The position numbers were made by a program, and so were the translations under genes. Positions 1 to 5,540 of a stretch of DNA of 7,826 nt are shown in pieces. Source of the DNA: JBEKYH01 sp049511115 (lineage in GTDB: Bacteria; Planctomycetota; Phycisphaerae; Tepidisphaerales; Tepidisphaeraceae); contig JBEKYH010000225.1 of the NCBI GenBank assembly GCA_049511115.1, forward strand, positions 1 to 7,826, read 5' to 3'. Below the pieces are notes generated by a model. It was not told the origin of the DNA. It ran no database searches and saw only the letters and a list, made by a program, of their open reading frames with translations. Position 1 is the first letter of the stretch; each line of letters begins with the position of its first letter.

Positions 1-426
1 ACCCAGGTCCGCCAGGCGGAAACCTTCCAGCGGCACCGTCTCAATCCGCCCCGCCAGAGTCTCCGACGATTGCCGCAACAGGTCGGGAGATGCACTTCCC
101 AAAATGAGGAATCGCGCCGGCAGCGGCTTTCGGTCGGCCAGCACGCGCAACAACGGAAACAAATCCGGCCGGCGCTGAATCTCGTCGATCACCACCAGCC
201 GCTTCAGTGAGCGCAGCGCAAGGTCAGGCTCCGACAATCGGGCCAGGCTCCGCGGATCCTCAAGGTCAAAGTAATTCGGCGAATCCGCCGGCACAAACTG
301 ACGGGCCAATGTCGTCTTGCCGCACTGACGCGCCCCCAGCAGCGCCACCACGCGGCTGCGCTTCAGCGCGCCGCCAATGAGCGCCATATCCGCCGTTCGT
401 TCAATCATAGCAGTATTCTGTACCAT
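1..426 (-). CDS. AAA-type ATPase of the DUF4143 family, N-terminal 142 residues (gene continues past the left edge)
   Basis: I translated the minus strand from the ATG at 426-424; the frame is open to base 1. It shows a P-loop ATPase core: Walker A GARQCGKTT at residues 31-39, Walker B LVVIDEIQ at 77-84, a sensor-like strand ending LILGSAS at 107-113, and SETLAGRIE at 121-129. This order, and the opening with MIERT near the N-terminus, is typical of the ATPases that carry a C-terminal DUF4143 domain; that domain would lie outside the window. The molecular role of the family is poorly known; it is often found as isolated, horizontally spread genes. The start is uncertain: the ATG at 426 lies inside a large palindrome, and a second in-frame ATG (Met7, 408-406) sits where a transcript from the putative promoter would begin. 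The gene is 75 bp downstream of hisH on the same strand, so it may be read from hisH as well as from its own promoter. Confidence 0.85.
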   Translation of the reverse strand, partial: MVQNTAMIERTADMALIGGALKRSRVVALLGARQCGKTTLARQFVPADSPNYFDLEDPRSLARLSEPDLALRSLKRLVVIDEIQRRPDLFPLLRVLADRKPLPARFLILGSASPDLLRQSSETLAGRIETVPLEGFRLADLG

Positions 427-479
427 GAATATCTAACAGTCAATGTTAGAAATTCATGGTACTGATAATTGCTATTATT
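403..479. repeat. Imperfect palindrome spanning the ATPase start codon
   Basis: The core arms are 420-438 and 444-462, which are 19 nt long with a single A-A mismatch (431/451) around a 5-nt loop. The symmetry continues outward more weakly: 403-419 against 463-479 match at 12 of 17 positions. The ATPase start ATG (426-424) is in the left arm and a mirror-image ATG (456-458) is in the right arm. Reading outward on each strand gives MVQNTAMI (minus, the real gene) and MVLIIAII (plus, a 60-codon open frame with no recognisable product). It could be an operator or promoter palindrome, the end of a mobile unit, or the remnant of a divergent second copy of the ATPase 5' end. Confidence 0.9.
415..443 (-). 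promoter_or_regulatory. Putative sigma70-type promoter of the ATPase, inside the palindrome
   Basis: On the minus strand TTGACT (443-438, five of six to the -35 consensus) is followed by a 17-nt spacer and CAGAAT (420-415, four of six to the -10 consensus). Transcription would begin near base 408, which is the A of the in-frame ATG for Met7, giving a leaderless message. A second -10-like string, TGCTATGAT (412-404), overlaps that ATG, so the exact promoter is uncertain. Confidence 0.4.
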
Positions 480-501
480 TCGACAGGAAATCCCCGCGCC
501 T

Positions 502-1143
502 TTATATCCCCGCGAAATTCGCCAGAATCCTCAGCCCCGCCTTCTGGCTCTTCTCCGGATGGAACTGGCTCGCCATCAGGTTGTCGCGCCACACGCTGCT
601 CACAAACGGCCGCCCGTAGTCGGTCTCGGCGGCGATGACGCTCTTGTCCTCCGGCACCACGTGATACCCGTGCACGAAATAAACGCTCGCCCCCTCGGGC
701 AATCCCGCGAACAGCGGCGACGGCCGGCGCACCAGCAACTGGTTCCACCCCATGTGCGGCACCTTCAGCCCCAGCGTCTGATCCACGTCAAACCGCACGC
801 ACGCCCCGCGGATCACCCCTAGCCCGCGGTGCTCGCCGTCCTCGTAGCCCACGTCCATCAAAAGCTGCAACCCCAGGCAGATTCCCAGAAACGGCCGACC
901 GCGCTCGATGTGGCGTGTAATCGCCGCATCCAGCCCGCGCTCGCGCAGCGTGGCGATCGCATCCTTAAACGCGCCCACGCCCGGCAGGATAATCTTATCG
1001 GCCGCCTCAATCTCCTTCGCCGTCGAAATAATCCGCGGCTCCCCCGCCACCAGCGCCAATGCCTTCTGCACCGAGCGCAGATTCCCCATGCCATAGTCCA
1101 CGATGGCAATCGACCGTGAAGATGCTTTTCCCGTTTCACTCAT
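502..1143 (-). CDS. hisH: Imidazole glycerol phosphate synthase, glutamine amidotransferase subunit HisH
   Basis: This protein of 213 aa is a class I glutamine amidotransferase. HisH releases ammonia from glutamine and channels it to HisF, which makes imidazole glycerol phosphate and AICAR in histidine synthesis in the cytoplasm. Visible motifs are VDYGMGN at residues 15-21, PGVGAF at 54-59, the nucleophile elbow GICLGLQ with Cys89, VPHMGWNQ at 128-135, and the His195-Pro-Glu197 of HPEKSQ, which completes the Cys-His-Glu triad. Length is about normal for the family (near 200 aa) and both ends look intact. The start ATG overlaps the stop of the upstream LapA-domain gene by four bases (ATGA), which fixes the start and suggests translational coupling. 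No hisF, hisA or other his gene is next to it in the window, so its partner HisF must be encoded elsewhere or beyond the left edge. Confidence 0.96.
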   Translation of the reverse strand: MSETGKASSRSIAIVDYGMGNLRSVQKALALVAGEPRIISTAKEIEAADKIILPGVGAFKDAIATLRERGLDAAITRHIERGRPFLGICLGLQLLMDVGYEDGEHRGLGVIRGACVRFDVDQTLGLKVPHMGWNQLLVRRPSPLFAGLPEGASVYFVHGYHVVPEDKSVIAAETDYGRPFVSSVWRDNLMASQFHPEKSQKAGLRILANFAGI

Positions 1144-1496
1144 GGTTTTGGCGCCGTGTCGGGCAGTGGCGTCACTTGCGGCGGCGGTTCCGACGGCGGT
1201 GGACAGACCACCGGCGCCGCTTCAATCGCCGGTTTCGCCGGCGGCTCCTCTTTCTTCCTCAATTCCGCGATCTGGCCCAGTGTCCGGTATATCGGCTTGG
1301 CCACCAGCGTCACGATCACGCCGCACAGGAACGTGAACGTCAGCAGTTCCAGCACCGTCATCGTATGCGTCCCAAACAGCCAGACCGAGGCCATGTTGGA
1401 ATAGTTCTCCAGAACAAACAAACCGACAAACAGCACGACCAACCCGATCAGGATCAGCTTCGTCCAGACTTTGATTTTAAACCAGGTGTCAGCCAT
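1140..1496 (-). CDS. Small two-helix membrane protein with a LapA (DUF1049)-like domain
   Basis: This 118-aa protein has two hydrophobic helices, about residues 13-30 and 47-66, joined by a short loop. They are followed by a charged, helix-prone stretch (RTLGQIAELRKKEE, 71-84) and a proline- and alanine-rich tail to the end. A pair of membrane helices followed by a cytoplasmic coiled segment is the layout of LapA-domain proteins, which in E. coli act with LapB in controlling lipopolysaccharide synthesis. The match is by architecture and general sequence feel, so a role in envelope assembly is only an inference. The proline-rich tail (about residues 85-118) looks like a low-complexity extension. 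The gene starts 32 bp after the prepilin peptidase stop, has no clear Shine-Dalgarno, and its stop overlaps the hisH start, so it lies in the same operon. Confidence 0.75.
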   Translation of the reverse strand: MADTWFKIKVWTKLILIGLVVLFVGLFVLENYSNMASVWLFGTHTMTVLELLTFTFLCGVIVTLVAKPIYRTLGQIAELRKKEEPPAKPAIEAAPVVCPPPSEPPPQVTPLPDTAPKP

Positions 1497-1528
1497 CGGT
1501 CATTCGCGGTTCGGCACGGAAGCCTACC

Positions 1529-2746
1529 TCAAATCAACGAGCGGAGGAACACTCCCACATTCATCAGCCCCGGCGCGAATGCCGCGTAGATCGGATAATA
1601 GAACAGCATCAGCACCACCGCCGCGATGCTCAGGTACGGCCCGTACGGCAGTTCATGGCGTGATTTCAGGAAGTACAATGTCAGCGGCACGGGAATGCCG
1701 AAAAAAGGGGCGATGAAAAATACCGCCACCGACGCCCCCGGCCCGATCACCGTCCCGATGGCAAACATCAGGTCAATATCCCCCAGCCCCATCGCCTCGC
1801 GGCCAAATAAATAGCTGAAGACAACCCGCGTGATCCAGATCATTCCTCCGCCGACCAGCCCGCCCAACAGCGAACCGAGCAATCCCCCCACCCAATCAAT
1901 CCGCGCAACCTCAGCCCACACCCCGTGCAATGGCCACCCGTCCATCTGCAACACCACCGCCAGCCCCCCAAGAAGCAGCGGCGGCAGCAAAAACAGCATC
2001 TCCTTGGCGATCTCCCTCCGCACCTGCGACGGCGTATATTCCGGCGGCGCTTCATCCTCCGCCTTTTTATTCCGTCTATCGATCTCCAGCGCCGGCTCCC
2101 CCTCGGCAAAACTCAGCGGAAAAATCCCCAGGCGCAGCAGCACGAGGCTGATAAGCAGCCCAATCCCCGCCCCCGCCGCCAGCGCGAGACACGGCGCCGG
2201 CGCGATCAGCGCCCCCGGCACCCCCACCCGATCGACAAACGTATGCACCACCACCCCCACACCCGCCATAATCGCCGGCAGCGCCATGGGAATCAGATAA
2301 AGCTCCGCATCAATCAGGCTTGCCGCCAGCAGAGTGCTCACCGCAACCAGATACAATCCAAATATTGGCCAATCATTTCCCGGCGATTCCATCCGCAGCG
2401 GCTGCGCCCAATTCCCGTCGTGTCCCATCACCGGCCAGAACGGACCCTGATGGAAAATAAAAATCGCCACATAAAAGAGCGCAAACAGCGTCCCGCAGAT
2501 TCCCTCGACAATCGGATAGCGCGGCGAAATAGGCTCATGGCAATAACGGCACTTGCCTCGCAAGAATATCCACCCCAGCACCGGCACGTTGTCATACCAC
2601 GCCAACGGATGCTCGCACCTGGGACATCGCGAGGGCGGATGCACCAATGACTGCCCGCGCGGCAGCCGGTAAACGACGACATTCAGAAAGCTCCCGATGC
2701 AGGAGCCGACCAGGAAAAACCAGATGATATAAAACCAATCGGGCAA
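1529..2746 (-). CDS. Prepilin peptidase (A24 family, PilD/PulO-type) with a large central insertion
   Basis: This is a polytopic inner-membrane aspartic protease. The family cleaves the leader of type IV prepilins or type II secretion pseudopilins and usually methylates the new N-terminus. The first helix and GSFLNVVVYRLPRG (18-31) are typical. The zinc-type cysteines CPRC (41-44) and CRYC (66-69) follow. The first catalytic Asp is D146 in LIDAELYLIP; the second is D323 in the GLGD motif (320-323). PYGPYL (367-372) is the usual C-terminal motif. At 405 aa it is far longer than the usual 220-290. The extra length lies between the two aspartates, including a hydrophilic segment at about 211-247 and further hydrophobic segments. 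The start is TTG: it abuts the aroK stop (same frame, so nothing upstream is possible), no ATG occurs before residue 107, and AAGGAAGG lies 5 nt upstream. No pilin gene is in the window, so the substrate is unknown. Confidence 0.93.
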   Translation of the reverse strand: MPDWFYIIWFFLVGSCIGSFLNVVVYRLPRGQSLVHPPSRCPRCEHPLAWYDNVPVLGWIFLRGKCRYCHEPISPRYPIVEGICGTLFALFYVAIFIFHQGPFWPVMGHDGNWAQPLRMESPGNDWPIFGLYLVAVSTLLAASLIDAELYLIPMALPAIMAGVGVVVHTFVDRVGVPGALIAPAPCLALAAGAGIGLLISLVLLRLGIFPLSFAEGEPALEIDRRNKKAEDEAPPEYTPSQVRREIAKEMLFLLPPLLLGGLAVVLQMDGWPLHGVWAEVARIDWVGGLLGSLLGGLVGGGMIWITRVVFSYLFGREAMGLGDIDLMFAIGTVIGPGASVAVFFIAPFFGIPVPLTLYFLKSRHELPYGPYLSIAAVVLMLFYYPIYAAFAPGLMNVGVFLRSLI

Positions 2747-3298
2747 TCAGACCTTCCTTGGTAAGCGCCCCGCCGCCTCTTGCGACAGCAACCGCTCGAT
2801 CTCGCTCACCGCCTGCTCCACGCTCAAGCCCGTCACATCCAATTCCGCATGCATCGCTTCCTTCCAGATCGGCTCGCGCAGGGCCAGAAGTTTCTCAATC
2901 TCATCGAGCCCGCCGCCCAGTTGCGTCAGCGCCGGCCGCGCCGTGGCGCTGGCCGGATCGGATTGTATTCTCCGCAGCAGCTCCGGCGCATGACAGCGCA
3001 GATAAATAACCGCATGTCCGCCCGCGGCGATAATCTCACGATTTTCCCGCCTACCCAGCGCCCCACCCCCCACGGCAATAACGTGGTCCGCCTTCCCCGC
3101 CGCCTCGCGGACGGCCTGCGTTTCCAAATCGCGGAATCCCTCTTCGCCGTACTCCGCAAAAATCTCCCGAATCGACTTCCCCGCCGCCAGGACAATCAAA
3201 TCATCGCAATCCACAAACCCCCGCCCCAGCCGTGCCGCCAGACTGCGCCCCACCGTCGTCTTGCCGCTGCCGCGATATCCGATCAGAACAACGCCCAT
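2747..3298 (-). CDS. aroK: Shikimate kinase
   Basis: This cytoplasmic enzyme phosphorylates shikimate at the 3-position with ATP, in the pathway to chorismate and aromatic amino acids. Numbering from the chosen start, it has 183 aa: Walker A GYRGSGKTT (7-15); FVDCDD (28-33), whose aspartates bind magnesium and shikimate; GFRDLE (54-59) with shikimate-binding Arg56; the GGG triplet at 77-79; the lid arginine in ARPAL (120-124); and the late REPIW motif (141-145), where the family more often has R..LY. Length is normal. The frame stays open upstream to 3376, but the 26 extra residues would be encoded by the heptamer repeats and resemble nothing in the family. The ATG at 3298 puts the P-loop where family members have it, so I take it. 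It is the first gene of the minus-strand operon and is divergent from pyrH. Confidence 0.94.
   Translation of the reverse strand: MGVVLIGYRGSGKTTVGRSLAARLGRGFVDCDDLIVLAAGKSIREIFAEYGEEGFRDLETQAVREAAGKADHVIAVGGGALGRRENREIIAAGGHAVIYLRCHAPELLRRIQSDPASATARPALTQLGGGLDEIEKLLALREPIWKEAMHAELDVTGLSVEQAVSEIERLLSQEAAGRLPRKV
2752..2759 (-). promoter_or_regulatory. Ribosome binding site deciding the TTG start of the prepilin peptidase
   Basis: On the minus strand AAGGAAGG (2759-2752) lies within the last codons of aroK, 5 nt before the TTG at 2746-2744, which itself directly follows the aroK TGA stop. The good spacing supports the TTG start and translational coupling. Confidence 0.65.
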
Positions 3299-3307
3299 TG
3301 TCCAGAC

Positions 3308-3313
3308 AGTATA
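3308..3313 (-). promoter_or_regulatory. Putative -10 box of the aroK operon
   Basis: Minus-strand TATACT (3313-3308) ends 9 nt before the aroK ATG at 3298. There is no convincing -35 box at the right distance and no strong Shine-Dalgarno in between, so the transcript would be leaderless or nearly so. Confidence 0.4.
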
Positions 3314-3317
3314 TCGG

Positions 3318-3459
3318 AAGGACTGAGTGCTGAGGACAGTTTCAGGACTGAGGACCGAGGACTGAGAGACAGACAATGCGGCCGTTTTTTTTGATTGCGT
3401 CTTTTTCTTCCTCAGTCCTCAGTCCTCAGCACTCAGTCCTTAGTTTGTCCTCAGTCCTC
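3318..3459. repeat. Mirrored arrays of a 7-nt repeat (GGACTGA) in the aroK-pyrH intergenic region
   Basis: The left array (about 3318-3366) reads as variants of GGACTGA (GGACTGA, GTGCTGA, GGACCGA). The right array (about 3410-3459) carries the same units as TCAGTCC on the plus strand, so the two are inverted. A perfect 20-nt inverted match joins 3318-3337 to 3422-3441 and includes the same variant unit GTGCTGA, which argues for inverted duplication and not chance. A second pair, 3344-3355 and 3447-3458, matches over 12 nt. The roughly 43 bp between the arrays is unrelated and includes a run of eight T (3384-3391 region). Confidence 0.85.
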
Positions 3460-3486
3460 TCGCAGGATTTCCCACTCGATCAAACC

Positions 3487-3495
3487 TGCTATAAT
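3487..3495 (+). promoter_or_regulatory. Extended -10 promoter of pyrH
   Basis: TGCTATAAT is a perfect extended -10 (TG at 3487-3488, TATAAT at 3490-3495). No good -35 hexamer is seen at 16-18 nt spacing (weak candidates around 3466-3473). Only 8 nt separate it from the pyrH ATG, with no Shine-Dalgarno, so transcription is expected to start at or within a few bases of the A of the ATG. Confidence 0.6.
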
Positions 3496-3503
3496 CGCCC
3501 CCT

Positions 3504-4229
3504 ATGCCCGAAACACCCGTCTACAAGCGCGTGCTGCTCAAAATCAGCGGCGAAGGCTTTTGCCATGAAGGCAGTTTCGGCATCGAGGCCCGCGATCTTG
3601 AAAACATTGCCCGCCAATGCGTCGAGGTCGCGCAGATGGGCGTGCAACTGGCCATTGTCGTCGGCGGCGGCAACTTTATCCGCGGGGCGACTTTCGCCGA
3701 GGACGGCAACATCCCCCGCGCCACCGCCGACTACATGGGAATGCTCGCCACCATCCTCAACGCCGTCGCCCTGCAGGAAACCATGGAAAAAATGGGCCAG
3801 CCGACCCGCGTGCAATCGGCCATCAGCGTTTACAGCGTCTGCGAGCCCTTCATCCGCCGCCGCGCCGTGCGGCATCTGGAGAAAGGCCGCGTCCTGATCC
3901 TCGCCGCCGGCACGGGCAATCCCTTTTTCACCACCGACACCTGCGCTGCCCTTCGCGCGACAGAAATCGCGGCCAATGTTCTTCTCAAGGCCACCAAAGT
4001 GGACGGCATTTACAGCGCCGATCCCAAGCTGCATCCCGACGCGAAACTGCACCACAACATCACCTACCAGCAGGTGCTGGACGACCGCCTGCGCGTCATG
4101 GACCTGACGGCCATCACGCTGTGCATGGAGCGGAGCATCCCGCTGGTGGTCTTCAATCTCAAAACCGAAGGCAACATCAGCCGCGTGGTCCGCGGCGAAA
4201 ACGTGGGGACCAAGATCACCCCAAGGTAA
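3504..4229 (+). CDS. pyrH: Uridylate kinase (UMP kinase)
   Basis: UMP kinase converts UMP and ATP to UDP and ADP in pyrimidine nucleotide synthesis. It belongs to the amino acid kinase fold and works as a cytoplasmic hexamer. The 241 aa match the family length. Motifs in order: KISGEGF (13-19) for phosphate binding, VVGGGNFIRG (52-61), TADYMGMLATILNA (74-87) around the UMP site, GTGNPFFTTD (136-145), KATKVDGIYSADP (162-174) at the ATP site, and MDLTA (199-203). Nothing needed is missing. The ATG at 3504 gives the usual short N-terminus before the first strand. It probably leads the operon pyrH-frr-AhpD-like; the next gene, frr, begins 46 bp on. rpsB and tsf, which precede pyrH in many bacteria, are not upstream here: that side holds the divergent aroK. 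Confidence 0.97.
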   Translation: MPETPVYKRVLLKISGEGFCHEGSFGIEARDLENIARQCVEVAQMGVQLAIVVGGGNFIRGATFAEDGNIPRATADYMGMLATILNAVALQETMEKMGQPTRVQSAISVYSVCEPFIRRRAVRHLEKGRVLILAAGTGNPFFTTDTCAALRATEIAANVLLKATKVDGIYSADPKLHPDAKLHHNITYQQVLDDRLRVMDLTAITLCMERSIPLVVFNLKTEGNISRVVRGENVGTKITPR

Positions 4230-4266
4230 AAATAATCGCGGATAGAAATCACCCCCACCGCCAATT

Positions 4267-4270
4267 GGAG
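4267..4270 (+). promoter_or_regulatory. Shine-Dalgarno of frr
   Basis: GGAG lies 5 nt before the frr ATG at 4276. It is a clear internal-operon ribosome site, unlike the operon-leading genes of this window. Confidence 0.55.
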
Positions 4271-4275
4271 CGACA

Positions 4276-4836
4276 ATGCCCATCGACGACATCCTTCTTG
4301 AAGCAGAAATGAGCATGGAAAAAGCCGCCGAGCACCTACAGCAGGAGCTGCGCGGCATCCGCACCGGACGCGCCAGCCCGGCGCTGGTCGAGCATCTCAA
4401 GGTCGATTACTACGGCACGCCGACCGACTTGCGCTCCATCGCCTCGATCTCCATCCCCGAGGCCACGCAGATTCTCATCAAGCCCTTCAGCCCCGGCGAT
4501 ATCAAGGCCATCGACAAGGCGATCAATGACAGCAAGATCGGCCTCTCCCCGCACAGCGACGGCAAGCAAATCCGCCTGATGATCCCGCCCCTCAGCCAGG
4601 AGCGCCGCCAGCAGTTGGCCGGCCAGTGCAAGGCGCTGGCCGAGCAGAGCAAAATCACCATCCGCGGCGCTCGCCGCGACGCCAACAAGCTGCTGGAAAC
4701 AGAGCAAAAGGACGGCGACATTACCGAGGACGAGGCCAGCAAGGGGAAGGAACAGGTGCAGGAACTCACCAAAACCTACGAAGCCAAACTCGACGAAATG
4801 ATCGAACGCAAGAAGCAGGAGATCATGCAAATCTAA
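4276..4836 (+). CDS. frr: Ribosome recycling factor
   Basis: With EF-G, RRF splits the post-termination ribosome complex into subunits so that it can start a new round. The protein has 186 aa, essentially the length of the E. coli factor. The N-terminal helix carries the signature RGIRTGRASPALVEHL (26-41), followed by VDYYGTPTDLRSIASISI (43-60) at the start of the beta domain. After PPLSQERR (104-111) come the two long helices, with the conserved basic patch IRGARRDANK (129-138; Arg130, Arg133, Arg134) that contacts 23S rRNA. The end EIMQI parallels the E. coli ELMQF. The start fits both the family N-terminus and the GGAG just upstream. The neighbouring pyrH is a common partner; the AhpD-like gene begins 23 bp after the stop. 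Confidence 0.97.
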   Translation: MPIDDILLEAEMSMEKAAEHLQQELRGIRTGRASPALVEHLKVDYYGTPTDLRSIASISIPEATQILIKPFSPGDIKAIDKAINDSKIGLSPHSDGKQIRLMIPPLSQERRQQLAGQCKALAEQSKITIRGARRDANKLLETEQKDGDITEDEASKGKEQVQELTKTYEAKLDEMIERKKQEIMQI

Positions 4837-4859
4837 TCGAATCGAAAGGGGTTTCGAAT

Positions 4860-5327
4860 ATGTCGGCCGCAATTTCGTACTGGACGATTTCTCCCGAAGC
4901 CGTCAAAGCGCTGGGCGCCATTTCGCGCTATGTCGGCTCGTGCGGACTTGAGCCAAAACTCGTGAACCTGGTTTATCTTCGCGTCAGCCAGATCAATGGG
5001 TGCGCCTATTGCTGCGATATGCATACTCACGACGCCCTGGAGGCCGGCGAAAAACCCCAGCGCCTCCACGTCGTCGCCGCCTGGCGCGAGGCGGACAATT
5101 TGTTCAACGAAGCTGAGCGCGCCGCCCTCGCCTGGGCCGAAGCCCTGACCCGTTTTCCCGACGCCACCGCTCCCGTTGTCGCCGCGCGCGATACGGCCTG
5201 GGCTGACCTGGTTAAGCATTACTCCGAAAAGCAGGCGGTTGACCTCACCTTCGCAATATCCGCAATGAATGCCTGGAACCGCATCGCAATAGGCTTCCAC
5301 CGCTCCCCGGCCCCGCGCGCCGAGTAA
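4860..5327 (+). CDS. Carboxymuconolactone decarboxylase family / AhpD-like protein
   Basis: This 155-aa all-helical protein belongs to the CMD/AhpD superfamily, in the branch of small stand-alone proteins like E. coli YnjA. The core LRVSQINGCAYCCDMHTHDA (40-59) holds the redox motif C48-x-x-C51-x-x-x-H55, with an extra Cys52 beside it. EAGEKPQRLHVVAAWREAD (61-79) and NEAERAALAWAEALT (83-97) are typical of the branch. In Mycobacterium AhpD the catalytic set is Glu118, Cys130, Cys133 and His137. Here the position 12 residues before the first cysteine, where that Glu should be, is Asn36. It may be a peroxidase or thiol-disulfide protein, but the substrate cannot be told. The frame is open further upstream, inside frr, but the ATG at 4860 has AAAGGGG 8 nt before it and matches the family N-terminus. 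It follows frr by 23 bp, probably in one transcript. Confidence 0.9.
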   Translation: MSAAISYWTISPEAVKALGAISRYVGSCGLEPKLVNLVYLRVSQINGCAYCCDMHTHDALEAGEKPQRLHVVAAWREADNLFNEAERAALAWAEALTRFPDATAPVVAARDTAWADLVKHYSEKQAVDLTFAISAMNAWNRIAIGFHRSPAPRAE

Positions 5328-5339
5328 TCCCCCTCTTTC

Positions 5340-5445
5340 CCCGCCCCCGGTATTTCCGGGGGAGGGTCAGGGAGGGGGCTCGCGCAGTGACATCAAATCC
5401 CTAAAGCCCCCTCCCCAGCCCTCCCCCGGAAATACCGGGGGCGGG
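5340..5445. repeat. Inverted-repeat element with 41-nt arms
   Basis: Arms 5340-5380 and 5405-5445 match at 38 of 41 positions, around a 24-nt loop. The mismatches cluster in one 3-nt block (TCA at 5367-5369 against its partner). Each arm holds its own small hairpin, CCCCCGG-5 nt-CCGGGGG (5344-5362 and 5423-5441), so the element can fold as one long stem or as two short hairpins. It begins 12 bp after the stop of the AhpD-like gene. There is no T-run on either side. It may help end transcription, but its form resembles the dispersed G/C-rich repeats (REP- or MITE-like) found in many genomes. The rest of the 213-bp gap to pssA shows only the pssA promoter. Confidence 0.9.
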
Positions 5446-5522
5446 AGAAATGCCCTTGACCGACTGCCAGCCACAACCCACCTACAAACCCACATTATTA
5501 ACGCGAAACTCCCCGCCTTTCC

Positions 5523-5531
5523 TGTTATGAT
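5523..5531 (+). promoter_or_regulatory. Extended -10 promoter of pssA
   Basis: TGTTATGAT has the TG (5523-5524) and a five-of-six -10 hexamer (5526-5531). It ends 9 nt before the GTG at 5541 and 36 nt before the ATG at 5568. No clear -35 box or Shine-Dalgarno is present. Confidence 0.45.
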
Positions 5532-5540
5532 CCGTAGTCC

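Noticed and set aside
1925..2650. 241-codon open frame on the plus strand inside the prepilin peptidase gene
   Set aside because: Composition is dominated by Arg, Gln, His and Pro with no motif, as expected from the reverse complement of a membrane-protein gene.
3299..3376. Longer aroK reading frame adding 26 N-terminal residues
   Set aside because: The extra codons lie in the heptamer repeats and the putative -10 box, and the P-loop would be placed too far from the N-terminus for the family.
3318..3459. Possible CRISPR array
   Set aside because: The repeat unit is 7 nt, units are contiguous without spacers, and no cas gene is present.
3376..3897. 173-codon plus-strand frame crossing the repeat region into pyrH
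   Set aside because: It encodes Ser-rich repeat translation and then a shifted reading of pyrH, with no domain.
3489..4400. 303-codon open frame on the minus strand opposite pyrH
   Set aside because: It mirrors pyrH codon by codon, ends just before the pyrH start and shows no domain. pyrH is certain.
4626..4859. Longer reading frame for the AhpD-like gene reaching back into frr
   Set aside because: The added 78 residues overlap frr out of frame and are Arg/Gln-rich. The ATG at 4860 has a purine-rich ribosome site and a normal family N-terminus.
5340..5445. Intrinsic (Rho-independent) terminator
   Set aside because: The stem is much longer than usual and no T-run follows on either strand. 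An effect on termination is possible but the classic form is absent.
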